From NCBI GenBank assembly GCA_904501935.1, contig CAJGDA010000057.1:1-9761 (forward strand): a stretch of 9,761 bases of DNA. The letters run 5' to 3'. Shown in pieces: positions 1 to 7,188 of the stretch; position 1 is the stretch's first letter; each line of letters opens with the position of its first letter. The position numbers were made by a program, and so were the translations under genes. This DNA comes from an uncultured Methanobrevibacter sp. (GTDB lineage: Archaea; Methanobacteriota; Methanobacteria; Methanobacteriales; Methanobacteriaceae). The notes beneath the pieces were generated by a model. The model worked only from the letters and a program-made list of their open reading frames with translations. It did no database searches and was not told where the DNA came from.

Positions 1-1035
1 AATCTTATTATTAGAAATAATGGTGTTATAAGAACCTACAATACCATAGTCCCCACCAATTTCAACACTAGGATTATTATAATCCGCACCAGTGAGGTGA
101 TTAATAGTATTGGATGTTATCTCATTTGAAAATCCTGCTGTAGAAATTCCTCTATATGCTCCATTTATTGTATTGGATATTATTTTATTATTACTACCCA
201 TTACTTGAATACCGAAAGCCCAAGAAGTAGGCAATACATTATAATTAATAGTATTTTGCTTAATTATATTATAATTAGACTCTCCACCTTTTAATGGACC
301 GCCGGAATAACTTGATAAATAAATTCCATTGGCATCATCAACTTTAATAGTATTCTTTGATATTGTATTGTGATGGGAACCGCTGAGAACCAATGGCGGA
401 GTGGATCTTTGATTATGTCCGTAAGTGACTCCATATGTTTCTAAATTATTCCCATTTATAGTATTCTCGTTTGCACCATTTCCAAGACATATACAATAAG
501 AAGATTTACCTGTGTTTTTTATTGTACAGTTTTTAATGACACAATTGCTTGCGGAATTCAAAAATATTCCATAGGTTCCATCATTTGTATTTGTAATCTT
601 CAAATTGCTTATAGAACTTCCAGAAGCACCGCTTAATAGTGTAATCATTGAATTTTTCATGTCATTGGAAACACCAACAATTTTTACAGTCTTATTAAAA
701 ACAAATGACACATCTGAAAAACTTCCGGACAATTTTATTGTATCTCCAGAATTAACCTTTGAATCTATTAGAGATCCATCCGAATTAAAATATGTATTAT
801 ACTTACTGCTAGTTACCGTGTATGATTTAGCAGATAGCTTTGAAGATGAATCATCAACCGTCAAAACATCATCAACAGAATCAATATTTTCATCTGCAGA
901 TATTGCTGCAAAATTATCTAAATTAGCTTCACTGCTTACCATATCCGTCATATTTCCCTCTTCTGCTGCACTAACAGCACTAACAGATATTAATAAAAGC
1001 AATAAAACTAAAAAAATATTAATTTTTTTAATCAT
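1..1035 (-). CDS. Adhesin-like secreted beta-helix protein, N-terminal part (runs off left edge)
   Basis: The reverse strand is open from an ATG at 1035-1033 to the window edge, giving 345 residues with no stop. A GAGGT Shine-Dalgarno (1046-1042) lies 6 nt before the ATG. Residues 1-23 are a classic signal peptide: two lysines, a Leu-rich core, then a SAVSA cleavage site before AEEG. Residues about 25-70 are a Ser/Asp-rich linker. From about residue 140 onward there are repeated short turns with Asn ladders (NTI, NTINxN, GIFLNSASNCVIKNCTI), typical of a right-handed parallel beta-helix (PbH1/NosD-like). This architecture is characteristic of the adhesin-like proteins abundant in Methanobrevibacter and Methanosphaera, thought to mediate attachment to partners or surfaces. 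The ligand cannot be told from sequence, and the C-terminal anchor lies outside the window. The gene sits downstream of the CobN-like gene on the same strand, but a T-tract terminator and its own TATA box suggest separate transcription. Confidence 0.85.
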   Translation of the reverse strand, partial: MIKKINIFLVLLLLLISVSAVSAAEEGNMTDMVSSEANLDNFAAISADENIDSVDDVLTVDDSSSKLSAKSYTVTSSKYNTYFNSDGSLIDSKVNSGDTIKLSGSFSDVSFVFNKTVKIVGVSNDMKNSMITLLSGASGSSISNLKITNTNDGTYGIFLNSASNCVIKNCTIKNTGKSSYCICLGNGANENTINGNNLETYGVTYGHNQRSTPPLVLSGSHHNTISKNTIKVDDANGIYLSSYSGGPLKGGESNYNIIKQNTINYNVLPTSWAFGIQVMGSNNKIISNTINGAYRGISTAGFSNEITSNTINHLTGADYNNPSVEIGGDYGIVGSYNTIISNNKI

Positions 1036-1093
1036 TATTATACCTCATCATTTTAAATTTAAAAATTTTTTATAAAGATTAAGTAAAACAAAC

Positions 1094-1101
1094 TTTATAA
1101 A
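1094..1101 (-). promoter_or_regulatory. TATA box candidate for the adhesin-like gene
   Basis: The sequence TTTATAAA lies about 60 nt upstream of the adhesin ATG. Initiation about 26 nt downstream would give a short leader of roughly 35 nt containing the GAGGT ribosome binding site. The surrounding 143-nt gap is very AT-rich and holds a second TATA-like stretch around 1068-1076, which would leave too little leader for the ribosome site, so the distal box is preferred. Confidence 0.5.
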
Positions 1102-1151
1102 TTATCTAATATATTATTATTTTTGATAAGATATATTATTTAAAAATTACT

Positions 1152-1165
1152 AAAAATAAAAAAAA
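1152..1165 (-). terminator. T-tract terminator after the CobN-like gene
   Basis: On the minus strand, 13 nt past the TAA of the CobN-like gene, the sequence runs T8-A-T5. Oligo-T tracts without an obligatory hairpin are the usual archaeal termination signal. This separates the CobN-like transcript from the adhesin gene that follows it. Confidence 0.65.
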
Positions 1166-1178
1166 GTTGATGATTAAT

Positions 1179-4100
1179 TTAATAATCATCATAATCATCG
1201 TCTTCATCTCTGGCATAACCAACTAGGAAAATTGCAATCAATACGATAATTGCAATAATTACAAAAATCGGCATGCTTGATTCTGATGGAGCCGCTGCTG
1301 CTTTGGATGCTGATTTTTGTGAAAGTTCATAACTTTTAGCATTGCTTACAGAAGCACTAGCTGAATCCTGTGAACTTTGTGAATCTGCAACTTTAGCATC
1401 ACCAGACTCGGATAAATCTTCACCAAATGCGGTTTTACCACCATTAGATGCATCTGATTTATCTTGAGTAGTTCCATTGACTAAGATGTCTGCTTGATTA
1501 GCATCATCTTGTGCATCACCTGAACCATCATCAGATTGCTCTTGTTGGCCACTTTCATCCATTTTATATAATGGATCGGTGTTAGTAGCTTGGGCAAGAA
1601 TTTCAGCAAATTTTTGTTTTTGAGCAGGAGTTAAGGAACTCATCTGAATAAGTTTAGCATTGAACGCTAAATTCTTACAGGTGTGGTGACAACATGCTAC
1701 ACCATAATCAATAACGCTTTGCATATATGCATCGACTAATGCTTGAACTTTAGCCGGATCAATATCACAAAGTCCTTGTTCTGACATATAAATTAACCAT
1801 GCAGCCATAGACTGTGCACCGGCAGCAGTAGATGCATCTGTTACACCGCTTAAAATATCAAGAGCAACATCAACCAATTGATTACCTAACTCAGAATTTA
1901 GTTGACCACCGCTTAAAATTAAGCTTGGATACATATTTTGATATTTGGAAGCAAGGGAATTCATTCCTGCAGCACTGCCTATTAATGCATTATAATATTG
2001 AGGATTCAAAAGCATACTACGGATTTCAAAGTCAATTTCCTCTTCAAATGTTCTGACAACATAATTGTTTTGATTCCTAATATCAACAAATGCTGTATCC
2101 GCTCTTTCTTTACCAGCTTTTTTCTTTAATACGTTAGCAGCATTATACAAACCGCCAAACCAATCATAATAATCATCAGAGTCGAATAATCTCCAACTAC
2201 TATCAAAGTTTTGGGTTATTAAATCAGTATCCTCAAGCAAACTCATGAAATTTTCTTTCTGTTTAGTGGTAACAATATTGCCTTTTTCATCCAAAGTCCA
2301 TGAATAAGATACTTTATCCAAATAAATATCTGTTGCATATTCATTGACTGTAGATATATTCCAGTCTGCTGTATTTGGAAGAAGAGTAGACATACCTGTT
2401 CCTTCCAAGATATTGCCTGGAAGACCGAAAAGCCTATCCAACATCGGATTTTCTGCATAATGCTTTATAACATAATTATTAGTAGCATCTTCACCAGTGG
2501 CATTTACAGCTAAATTAACTGAAGTTAACATCCATGTAATCCAATCTTTGTTACTTGTAACCATACTTGCATATACATCTATTCTAGGTCTGTTTACAAC
2601 AGTACCATTATTTAACTTAACAGTCAAGTCTTTTAATGGGATTTGTTCGACACCTAAAACTTTTCCGTTATCTGCCCATACAGGTTTACAACCTAGGAAA
2701 TACATGAATTCAGCAACACCAATTCCTTCTGTTCTTGATATTTCTGTACCCCATAAGATTAATGAAGTTAATTCTGGCCATTTGCCATGTTTTTCATAGT
2801 AATTTGCTAAAAGCAAATCTACAATCTTTACAGCAGATTCATAAGCTGAATGAGATGGCATCCTTGTAGGATCAGAAGCATACCCATCATAACCCACAGG
2901 TATAGAATCACCATAGGATGGATCGGCAAATAATCCTGATTTTACATAACGTCCGGACAATGAAAGCAATATTGCATTCCATTCGTTATTTTTCCTAATA
3001 TTAGCAATAACCTCTTCACAATACAGGGTGGAATTATATAAAGCAGTTCCCTCAGCAATACCGAATTCATTGTTTAACTCTTTAACAGAACTGCCATTAA
3101 CTAGGCTAACTACATAATCCTTAAAGAAAGCTTTTATGTTTTTTGCCTCACTTGTATACTTAAGATTTCCCTGTATATCATCATAGAATTTCAAACCTTT
3201 TAGTTCAGGATATAATAATCCAATCAAATAGTCATAAATCTTAGTTTGAGAGGAAACAATTGTAACAACTTCCTCAGACAGCTCATAACCGGAGATAACT
3301 TTACCTATAGTGTGAAGACCATAAGTGTTGAAATCATCTTCCATAGCATCCAGATAAATATGCAATTCATCAACCCAACTAGAGAAAGATTCGTTTGCAG
3401 AAATGTTTCTAAAACCTAGCTCAGGAGCTAATTTTAAAATCTTTTCCATATAAGACTCCGCATTAGAGCTTACATTAAGACTTAATTGTTCTTTATAGTA
3501 ATTAATATAATTCTTTAATACAGTATAATTACCATACAACTCAGATGACACCATAGCTGGAGTCATGTGTGTAATTACCAGAGCAGAACTTCTATCTCTT
3601 GCAACCATTGCTTCACCAGGGTTAGATACAATATATGGATATACAGTTGGAATTAAAGACAATTCAAAAGTCCAATCTCCAGGATATGCTCCAATATTAG
3701 TACCAGGTAACCATTCTAAAGTTCCGTGGGTTCCCATACTTACAATAGCATTGAATTTAGCGGATTTTTCCATCCACTTATAAAATGCCACATATTGTTG
3801 GTGTGGCGGAATAGTTAAACTGTGATAATCTTTAACTTCTTCCCAACCCCTACTTGGCTGGAAGGTAATAAACACATCACCAAACCAAATACCTGGGATA
3901 ACTATGTACCTGTCTTTATATACCATTGCAGGACCCAAATTATCTCCCCAATAGCTTATCAGTTCATTATATAGCTCATCCCTAATATCAGCAGTTAAAT
4001 TTTCAAAATCATTAAGAGAAATTAATTGATGATGTTCCATTAAGTAATCCCAATTATCCTCAACATATTTTTCAAGCAATCCTGATGCCCAAGATCCCTT

Positions 4101-6188
4101 GTTGTTCATGTCAAAAATAATATCAGTCAAATTGCTCAAAGAAATTTCATTTAACTTAGTTCCGTTAATTTGATATTCAACAGTTGAATTGATTATGAAC
4201 TCATCGTGCTCATCAGAATATTCTACAGTTCCACCAATATCATACCCTTGAGCATATAATTGGAGGAGTAAGTCAAATGTACTGCTAAATACGTCCAAAT
4301 AAGAAGCACCAATCTCTGCTTTACCTGGCGGATAATTGTATAACATTATAGCTATTTTTTTATCAGAATTATTCAAATCATGCAAATCAGCCCATTTACA
4401 GTTCAATTGAACCATTTTATCTACACCTTCTTGAATGACATGAGTGTTACCGAAAATGTCAACGTAAGATAATGCAACCTGACCAAAAACACCTTCAAAA
4501 CTTGGATAAGTGACCATAAATGTCCATTCAGCTTGAGGACCTAATTCGCTCTCATAACTGTACTCAGATATTTCTACAATTCCTTTTAATACATGTAAAT
4601 CAATATCTGTTAAATCCGGCTCTGCACTACCATTGGCATAATCTAAGGACCAACTGCACAATGAATTAATAGCTGACAACCCGACAGTTGAAATAGAACT
4701 GATCTTATTTATGATTGAAGACATAGGAGGCTGTGTTCCTGTTTTAAATACGTTGAAAGCAGGCCTTCCATTAGCTTCATAACCTCTAATTAATCTATCA
4801 CTTACTTCTTCACCTCCATAGTAAGAAGCAATAGCAATGAATGGTTTGTCTGGATGGAACATTTCAATGTAATCCTTTTCAAATTTCTTGAATAGTTCTG
4901 TAGGATCTGAAGTAACCATTAACCAATCCACATAGTTTTCAGTCATCCAATTCAAACTACCATCTGCACTATGAGTATAACCCGGATTTTCATGAATCCA
5001 CTGATTGATTAATTTCCCTTCAGGCTCTAAACTATATAATCCCAAATCCGGATGGTAAAAACCACATTCAGGAGACATCAAAGGAGCATTTTCCTCATAA
5101 AGAGTCGGATCGGAATACTTTTTAGGATTAATCAAATAACGAACATAATCTAAGTAATTTTTCATGTTACTTTTTAGGATATCTGATTCTACAATATCAC
5201 GAGCTTGGAAATAAGAGCCTATATAAGTATTTTCAATGGTTTCAAAAGTATTGTTTTTAGCTGAAGCCCCAACAATATGAATTCCAGTGTTATCCAAGAT
5301 TTGTTGTGAGAAAACACCGAACGTATATGCAACATTATATTTTGCATTAGCCGGAGATCTTGCTAAAAGCTCTTTTAAATATTGACCTGTGAGAACGCTA
5401 AATGCAGACTCTGAAAACATGTCAATATGCATATAGTTTGCATATTCAACGAGCCATGCTCTAGATTTATCAAAATCTGTAGTACTGATATATGCTACCC
5501 TTTTGGACATATTCATTAACAAATCAACCTTCTCATTGTGAGAATTATAATCTACCAATAATAATATATCCGGCACGAACATGACATCGTCAATATTAAC
5601 TGTGCCGCTTTTTTTGGTAAAGTCAATATCATCCAATATTATCGGCTCATAGGTAGAATAACTTACTTCAAGTTTATAATTATCTGAACCTAAGTTTTTA
5701 ATAACAACATTACCCTTTGAATCAGATAATAATGTTGAAATTAGCTTGTTTTTTGAATCATATACTTTAACCTTAGCACCCGCTAAATCGACCCCGTCTT
5801 CATCCCAAGTGTTGCTTCCATTAATATAAGAATCAGTAACATGAACATTAATTCCATTATTATTTGCTGTTAATATGTCCCCGTCTGACTGAGATAAATT
5901 ATCTTGAATATTGATGCCGACTTCATTCAAATCCAAACCATTAGATGCGCTTATCGAGCCAGTTATTGTTTCATTATCCGCTGCAAACACAGCATTTGCA
6001 GAAATTAAAAGCAATATTAAAATGATTAATGAAAATACTACTTTATTACTTAATTTTACCGTTTTTTCACCTCCTTTTAAACCAATTATAACAACACATA
6101 GTAATTCAATATTTACTATACGTTTAAATTTAACTTGAGAACATATAAAATTAACTAAACTAAATATCATCTTATATTTTTTCAGCAT
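1179..6188 (-). CDS. Cell-surface CobN-family (cobaltochelatase-like) protein, membrane anchored
   Basis: Coordinates use the 5'-most ATG (1,669 aa); translation more likely begins near codon 44 (see the Shine-Dalgarno entry). Residues 44-70 form a signal peptide (Lys, long Ile/Leu core, NAVFAAD). About 112-200 look like a small CNA-B/carboxypeptidase-regulatory beta-sandwich. From V205 (VPDILLLVDY) to about 1400 is a CobN/magnesium-chelatase H domain (PF02514 type), recognised by MGTHGTLEWLPG (H821), GRYVKSG (G1079), LWGTEISRTEG (W1146), RPRIDV (R1200), RLFGLPG (R1252) and the FGG of 1344-1346. C1499-C1504 is a CCHHTC cluster. About 1540-1635 is a Ser/Asp/Gln-rich stalk, 1640-1657 a transmembrane helix, then an acidic tail. 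Classical CobN inserts cobalt into hydrogenobyrinate a,c-diamide in the cytoplasm using ATPase partners. This one is predicted outside the cell, with many NxS/T sequons, so its substrate is unknown. Family call is firm; function is open. Confidence 0.9.
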   Translation of the reverse strand: MLKKYKMIFSLVNFICSQVKFKRIVNIELLCVVIIGLKGGEKTVKLSNKVVFSLIILILLLISANAVFAADNETITGSISASNGLDLNEVGINIQDNLSQSDGDILTANNNGINVHVTDSYINGSNTWDEDGVDLAGAKVKVYDSKNKLISTLLSDSKGNVVIKNLGSDNYKLEVSYSTYEPIILDDIDFTKKSGTVNIDDVMFVPDILLLVDYNSHNEKVDLLMNMSKRVAYISTTDFDKSRAWLVEYANYMHIDMFSESAFSVLTGQYLKELLARSPANAKYNVAYTFGVFSQQILDNTGIHIVGASAKNNTFETIENTYIGSYFQARDIVESDILKSNMKNYLDYVRYLINPKKYSDPTLYEENAPLMSPECGFYHPDLGLYSLEPEGKLINQWIHENPGYTHSADGSLNWMTENYVDWLMVTSDPTELFKKFEKDYIEMFHPDKPFIAIASYYGGEEVSDRLIRGYEANGRPAFNVFKTGTQPPMSSIINKISSISTVGLSAINSLCSWSLDYANGSAEPDLTDIDLHVLKGIVEISEYSYESELGPQAEWTFMVTYPSFEGVFGQVALSYVDIFGNTHVIQEGVDKMVQLNCKWADLHDLNNSDKKIAIMLYNYPPGKAEIGASYLDVFSSTFDLLLQLYAQGYDIGGTVEYSDEHDEFIINSTVEYQINGTKLNEISLSNLTDIIFDMNNKGSWASGLLEKYVEDNWDYLMEHHQLISLNDFENLTADIRDELYNELISYWGDNLGPAMVYKDRYIVIPGIWFGDVFITFQPSRGWEEVKDYHSLTIPPHQQYVAFYKWMEKSAKFNAIVSMGTHGTLEWLPGTNIGAYPGDWTFELSLIPTVYPYIVSNPGEAMVARDRSSALVITHMTPAMVSSELYGNYTVLKNYINYYKEQLSLNVSSNAESYMEKILKLAPELGFRNISANESFSSWVDELHIYLDAMEDDFNTYGLHTIGKVISGYELSEEVVTIVSSQTKIYDYLIGLLYPELKGLKFYDDIQGNLKYTSEAKNIKAFFKDYVVSLVNGSSVKELNNEFGIAEGTALYNSTLYCEEVIANIRKNNEWNAILLSLSGRYVKSGLFADPSYGDSIPVGYDGYASDPTRMPSHSAYESAVKIVDLLLANYYEKHGKWPELTSLILWGTEISRTEGIGVAEFMYFLGCKPVWADNGKVLGVEQIPLKDLTVKLNNGTVVNRPRIDVYASMVTSNKDWITWMLTSVNLAVNATGEDATNNYVIKHYAENPMLDRLFGLPGNILEGTGMSTLLPNTADWNISTVNEYATDIYLDKVSYSWTLDEKGNIVTTKQKENFMSLLEDTDLITQNFDSSWRLFDSDDYYDWFGGLYNAANVLKKKAGKERADTAFVDIRNQNNYVVRTFEEEIDFEIRSMLLNPQYYNALIGSAAGMNSLASKYQNMYPSLILSGGQLNSELGNQLVDVALDILSGVTDASTAAGAQSMAAWLIYMSEQGLCDIDPAKVQALVDAYMQSVIDYGVACCHHTCKNLAFNAKLIQMSSLTPAQKQKFAEILAQATNTDPLYKMDESGQQEQSDDGSGDAQDDANQADILVNGTTQDKSDASNGGKTAFGEDLSESGDAKVADSQSSQDSASASVSNAKSYELSQKSASKAAAAPSESSMPIFVIIAIIVLIAIFLVGYARDEDDDYDDY
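6067..6075 (-). promoter_or_regulatory. Strong Shine-Dalgarno of the CobN-like gene, followed by GTA
   Basis: AGGAGGTGA matches the archaeal anti-Shine-Dalgarno (ATCACCTCCT) over its full length. Seven nt later comes GTA (6059-6057), the first codon of a textbook signal peptide (VKLSNKVVF, then the hydrophobic core). No in-frame ATG, GTG or TTG lies between the site and the signal peptide core; the preceding codon is ACG. The only in-frame ATGs are far upstream at 6188 and 6170, neither with a ribosome site. The intended start is therefore probably 6059, with GTA either used as a rare start, mutated from GTG, or a sequencing error. Confidence 0.75.
6141..6150 (-). promoter_or_regulatory. TATA box candidate for the CobN-like gene
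   Basis: TTTTATATGT on the minus strand would place initiation near 6121 and give a leader of about 60 nt carrying the strong Shine-Dalgarno. A second candidate is the palindromic ATTTAAAT at 6203-6210 read in this direction, which would initiate near 6178. Both would start transcription downstream of the ATG at 6188, which argues against that ATG as the real start. A third weaker box is near 6110-6120. The choice between them is uncertain. Confidence 0.35.
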
Positions 6189-6193
6189 GTTAT

Positions 6194-6210
6194 AAAGGAT
6201 ATATTTAAAT
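6194..6210 (+). promoter_or_regulatory. BRE/TATA promoter for the DUF1002 gene
   Basis: The purine-rich AAAGG (6194-6198) followed by ATATATTTAAAT (6199-6210) has the shape of an archaeal BRE plus TATA box. Initiation about 26 nt downstream, near 6230, leaves a leader of roughly 25 nt with the GAGGTGAT ribosome site (6246-6253) before the ATG at 6257. The ATTTAAAT core is self-complementary, so it could in principle also serve the divergent CobN-like gene. Confidence 0.6.
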
Positions 6211-6256
6211 ACTTAATCAAATAAATAAAGTGTGCTATTATATAAGAGGTGATAAT

Positions 6257-7102
6257 ATGCGTAAGATTACTATTGGTATAGTTATTTTATCTATAATCAT
6301 GATAGGCATGGTCATACCAGCAGGTTTTTCAGGTGAAGCGAATTCAGTTGTAATAACCTACGGTGAAACCACACATGCAAATACAAACTATAAAGCAAAC
6401 GTTGATTCATTTTTTAAAAGCCAAACAAACATGGATTTGAAAAATGTAGCTGAGAAAATAATTACTGCAAATGATGTTAACAAAATTTCCAGCACAATAA
6501 CTGGAAAATATTACAACTCAAATCAAATATTTTCATCAGCACTTGTTGATTTGAATGACAATGATAATCTTGAAGTTAGTGTGGATAAATCAAAAATCAC
6601 AACAATTACCGGAGACATGTACTTATCTGCATTAAAATCAGCCGGAATTACAAAAGGACACGTATATGTGACAAGCCCTGTTACCGCTACTGGGGAATCT
6701 GCTCTTGCGGGAATAATGAACAGTTATGAAGTAGCTACTGATGTTGAAATTCCAGAAACCGTAAAAGAAGCAGCAAACAAGGAGATATACACAGAAGCAG
6801 AAGTTGTTGAAAATTCAAATGCTACTGCAGAAGAAATATCCAACTTAGTAGATGAAGTAAAAGAAACAGTGAAAGAGGAGAATATTACAGATCACCAAAC
6901 TATTGTAAATATCATTTACAATTATACTGTAATCAACAATATCAACATAACCAATAATGATATTGAAAACCTTGCAGACAGTATTGAACAAATACAAAAC
7001 GTACAAGGCGATATCAATAACTATCAAGCGGAAGTATCTGATGTTTTAAATGCTACCGATGTAAATAACATTACAGGATTTTTAGATGGGCTATTTAAAT
7101 AA
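6257..7102 (+). CDS. Secreted DUF1002 (YpuA-like) protein
   Basis: 281 aa. The ATG at 6257 is chosen over the upstream ATG at 6230 because GAGGTGAT (6246-6253) directly precedes it and the MRKITIG start gives a proper signal peptide (residues 1 to about 25: two basic residues, an Ile-rich core, then PAGFSGEANS). Residues about 30-165 match the DUF1002 family known from Bacillus YpuA. The telltale stretch is ITGDMYLSAL around M121, then SAGITKGHVYVTSPV, then GESALAGIMNSYEVAT. The family has no established biochemical function. Residues about 165-281 are helical, Glu/Asn-rich, probably coiled-coil-like, with several NxT sequons fitting an exported protein. No C-terminal anchor is visible, so it is either released or held by its uncleaved N-terminal helix. 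It is divergent from the CobN-like gene with a short shared promoter region, suggesting coordinated expression. Confidence 0.85.
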   Translation: MRKITIGIVILSIIMIGMVIPAGFSGEANSVVITYGETTHANTNYKANVDSFFKSQTNMDLKNVAEKIITANDVNKISSTITGKYYNSNQIFSSALVDLNDNDNLEVSVDKSKITTITGDMYLSALKSAGITKGHVYVTSPVTATGESALAGIMNSYEVATDVEIPETVKEAANKEIYTEAEVVENSNATAEEISNLVDEVKETVKEENITDHQTIVNIIYNYTVINNINITNNDIENLADSIEQIQNVQGDINNYQAEVSDVLNATDVNNITGFLDGLFK

Positions 7103-7110
7103 ATAGTTCA

Positions 7111-7140
7111 TTCTTTTACTTTTTTCATAAATTATTTTTT
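7111..7140 (+). terminator. T-rich terminator after the DUF1002 gene
   Basis: Just past the TAA at 7100-7102 the plus strand carries T4 followed by two six-T runs (7120-7125 and 7135-7140) in a pyrimidine-rich stretch. This suits archaeal T-tract termination and separates the gene from the convergent M50 protease gene, whose stop is at 7176. Confidence 0.6.
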
Positions 7141-7165
7141 CTGCAATTGCTCAGACTAATTATCG

Positions 7166-7188
7166 TATAGGTGAATTACACACCTATA
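7166..7188. repeat. Inverted repeat straddling the stop codon of the M50 gene
   Basis: TATAGGTG (7166-7173) and CACCTATA (7181-7188) form a perfect 8-bp stem with a 7-nt loop. The minus-strand stop codon TAA (7178-7176) lies in the loop. No T-run follows on either strand, so it is not a typical terminator; it might mark the 3' end of the M50 mRNA, protect it, or be chance. Confidence 0.4.

Noticed and set aside
95..475. Recurring ATTAATAGTATT-like units at near-regular spacing, considered as a CRISPR or DNA repeat array
   Set aside because: Copies are short, imperfect and unevenly spaced. They encode the NTIN/NTI turns of the beta-helix on the minus strand, so the repetition is at protein level.
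605..1075. Plus-strand open frame of 156 codons
   Set aside because: It is antisense to the adhesin-like gene, whose reverse-strand frame has a signal peptide, a ribosome site and beta-helix repeats. The plus-strand translation shows no such features and arises from mirrored codon use.
1179..6188. Calling the CobN-like gene cobN and assigning cobalamin cobalt chelation
   Set aside because: Signal peptide, stalk and membrane anchor place it outside the cell, ATPase partners are absent from the window, and at least one classical motif is altered. The family name fits but the reaction cannot be assumed.
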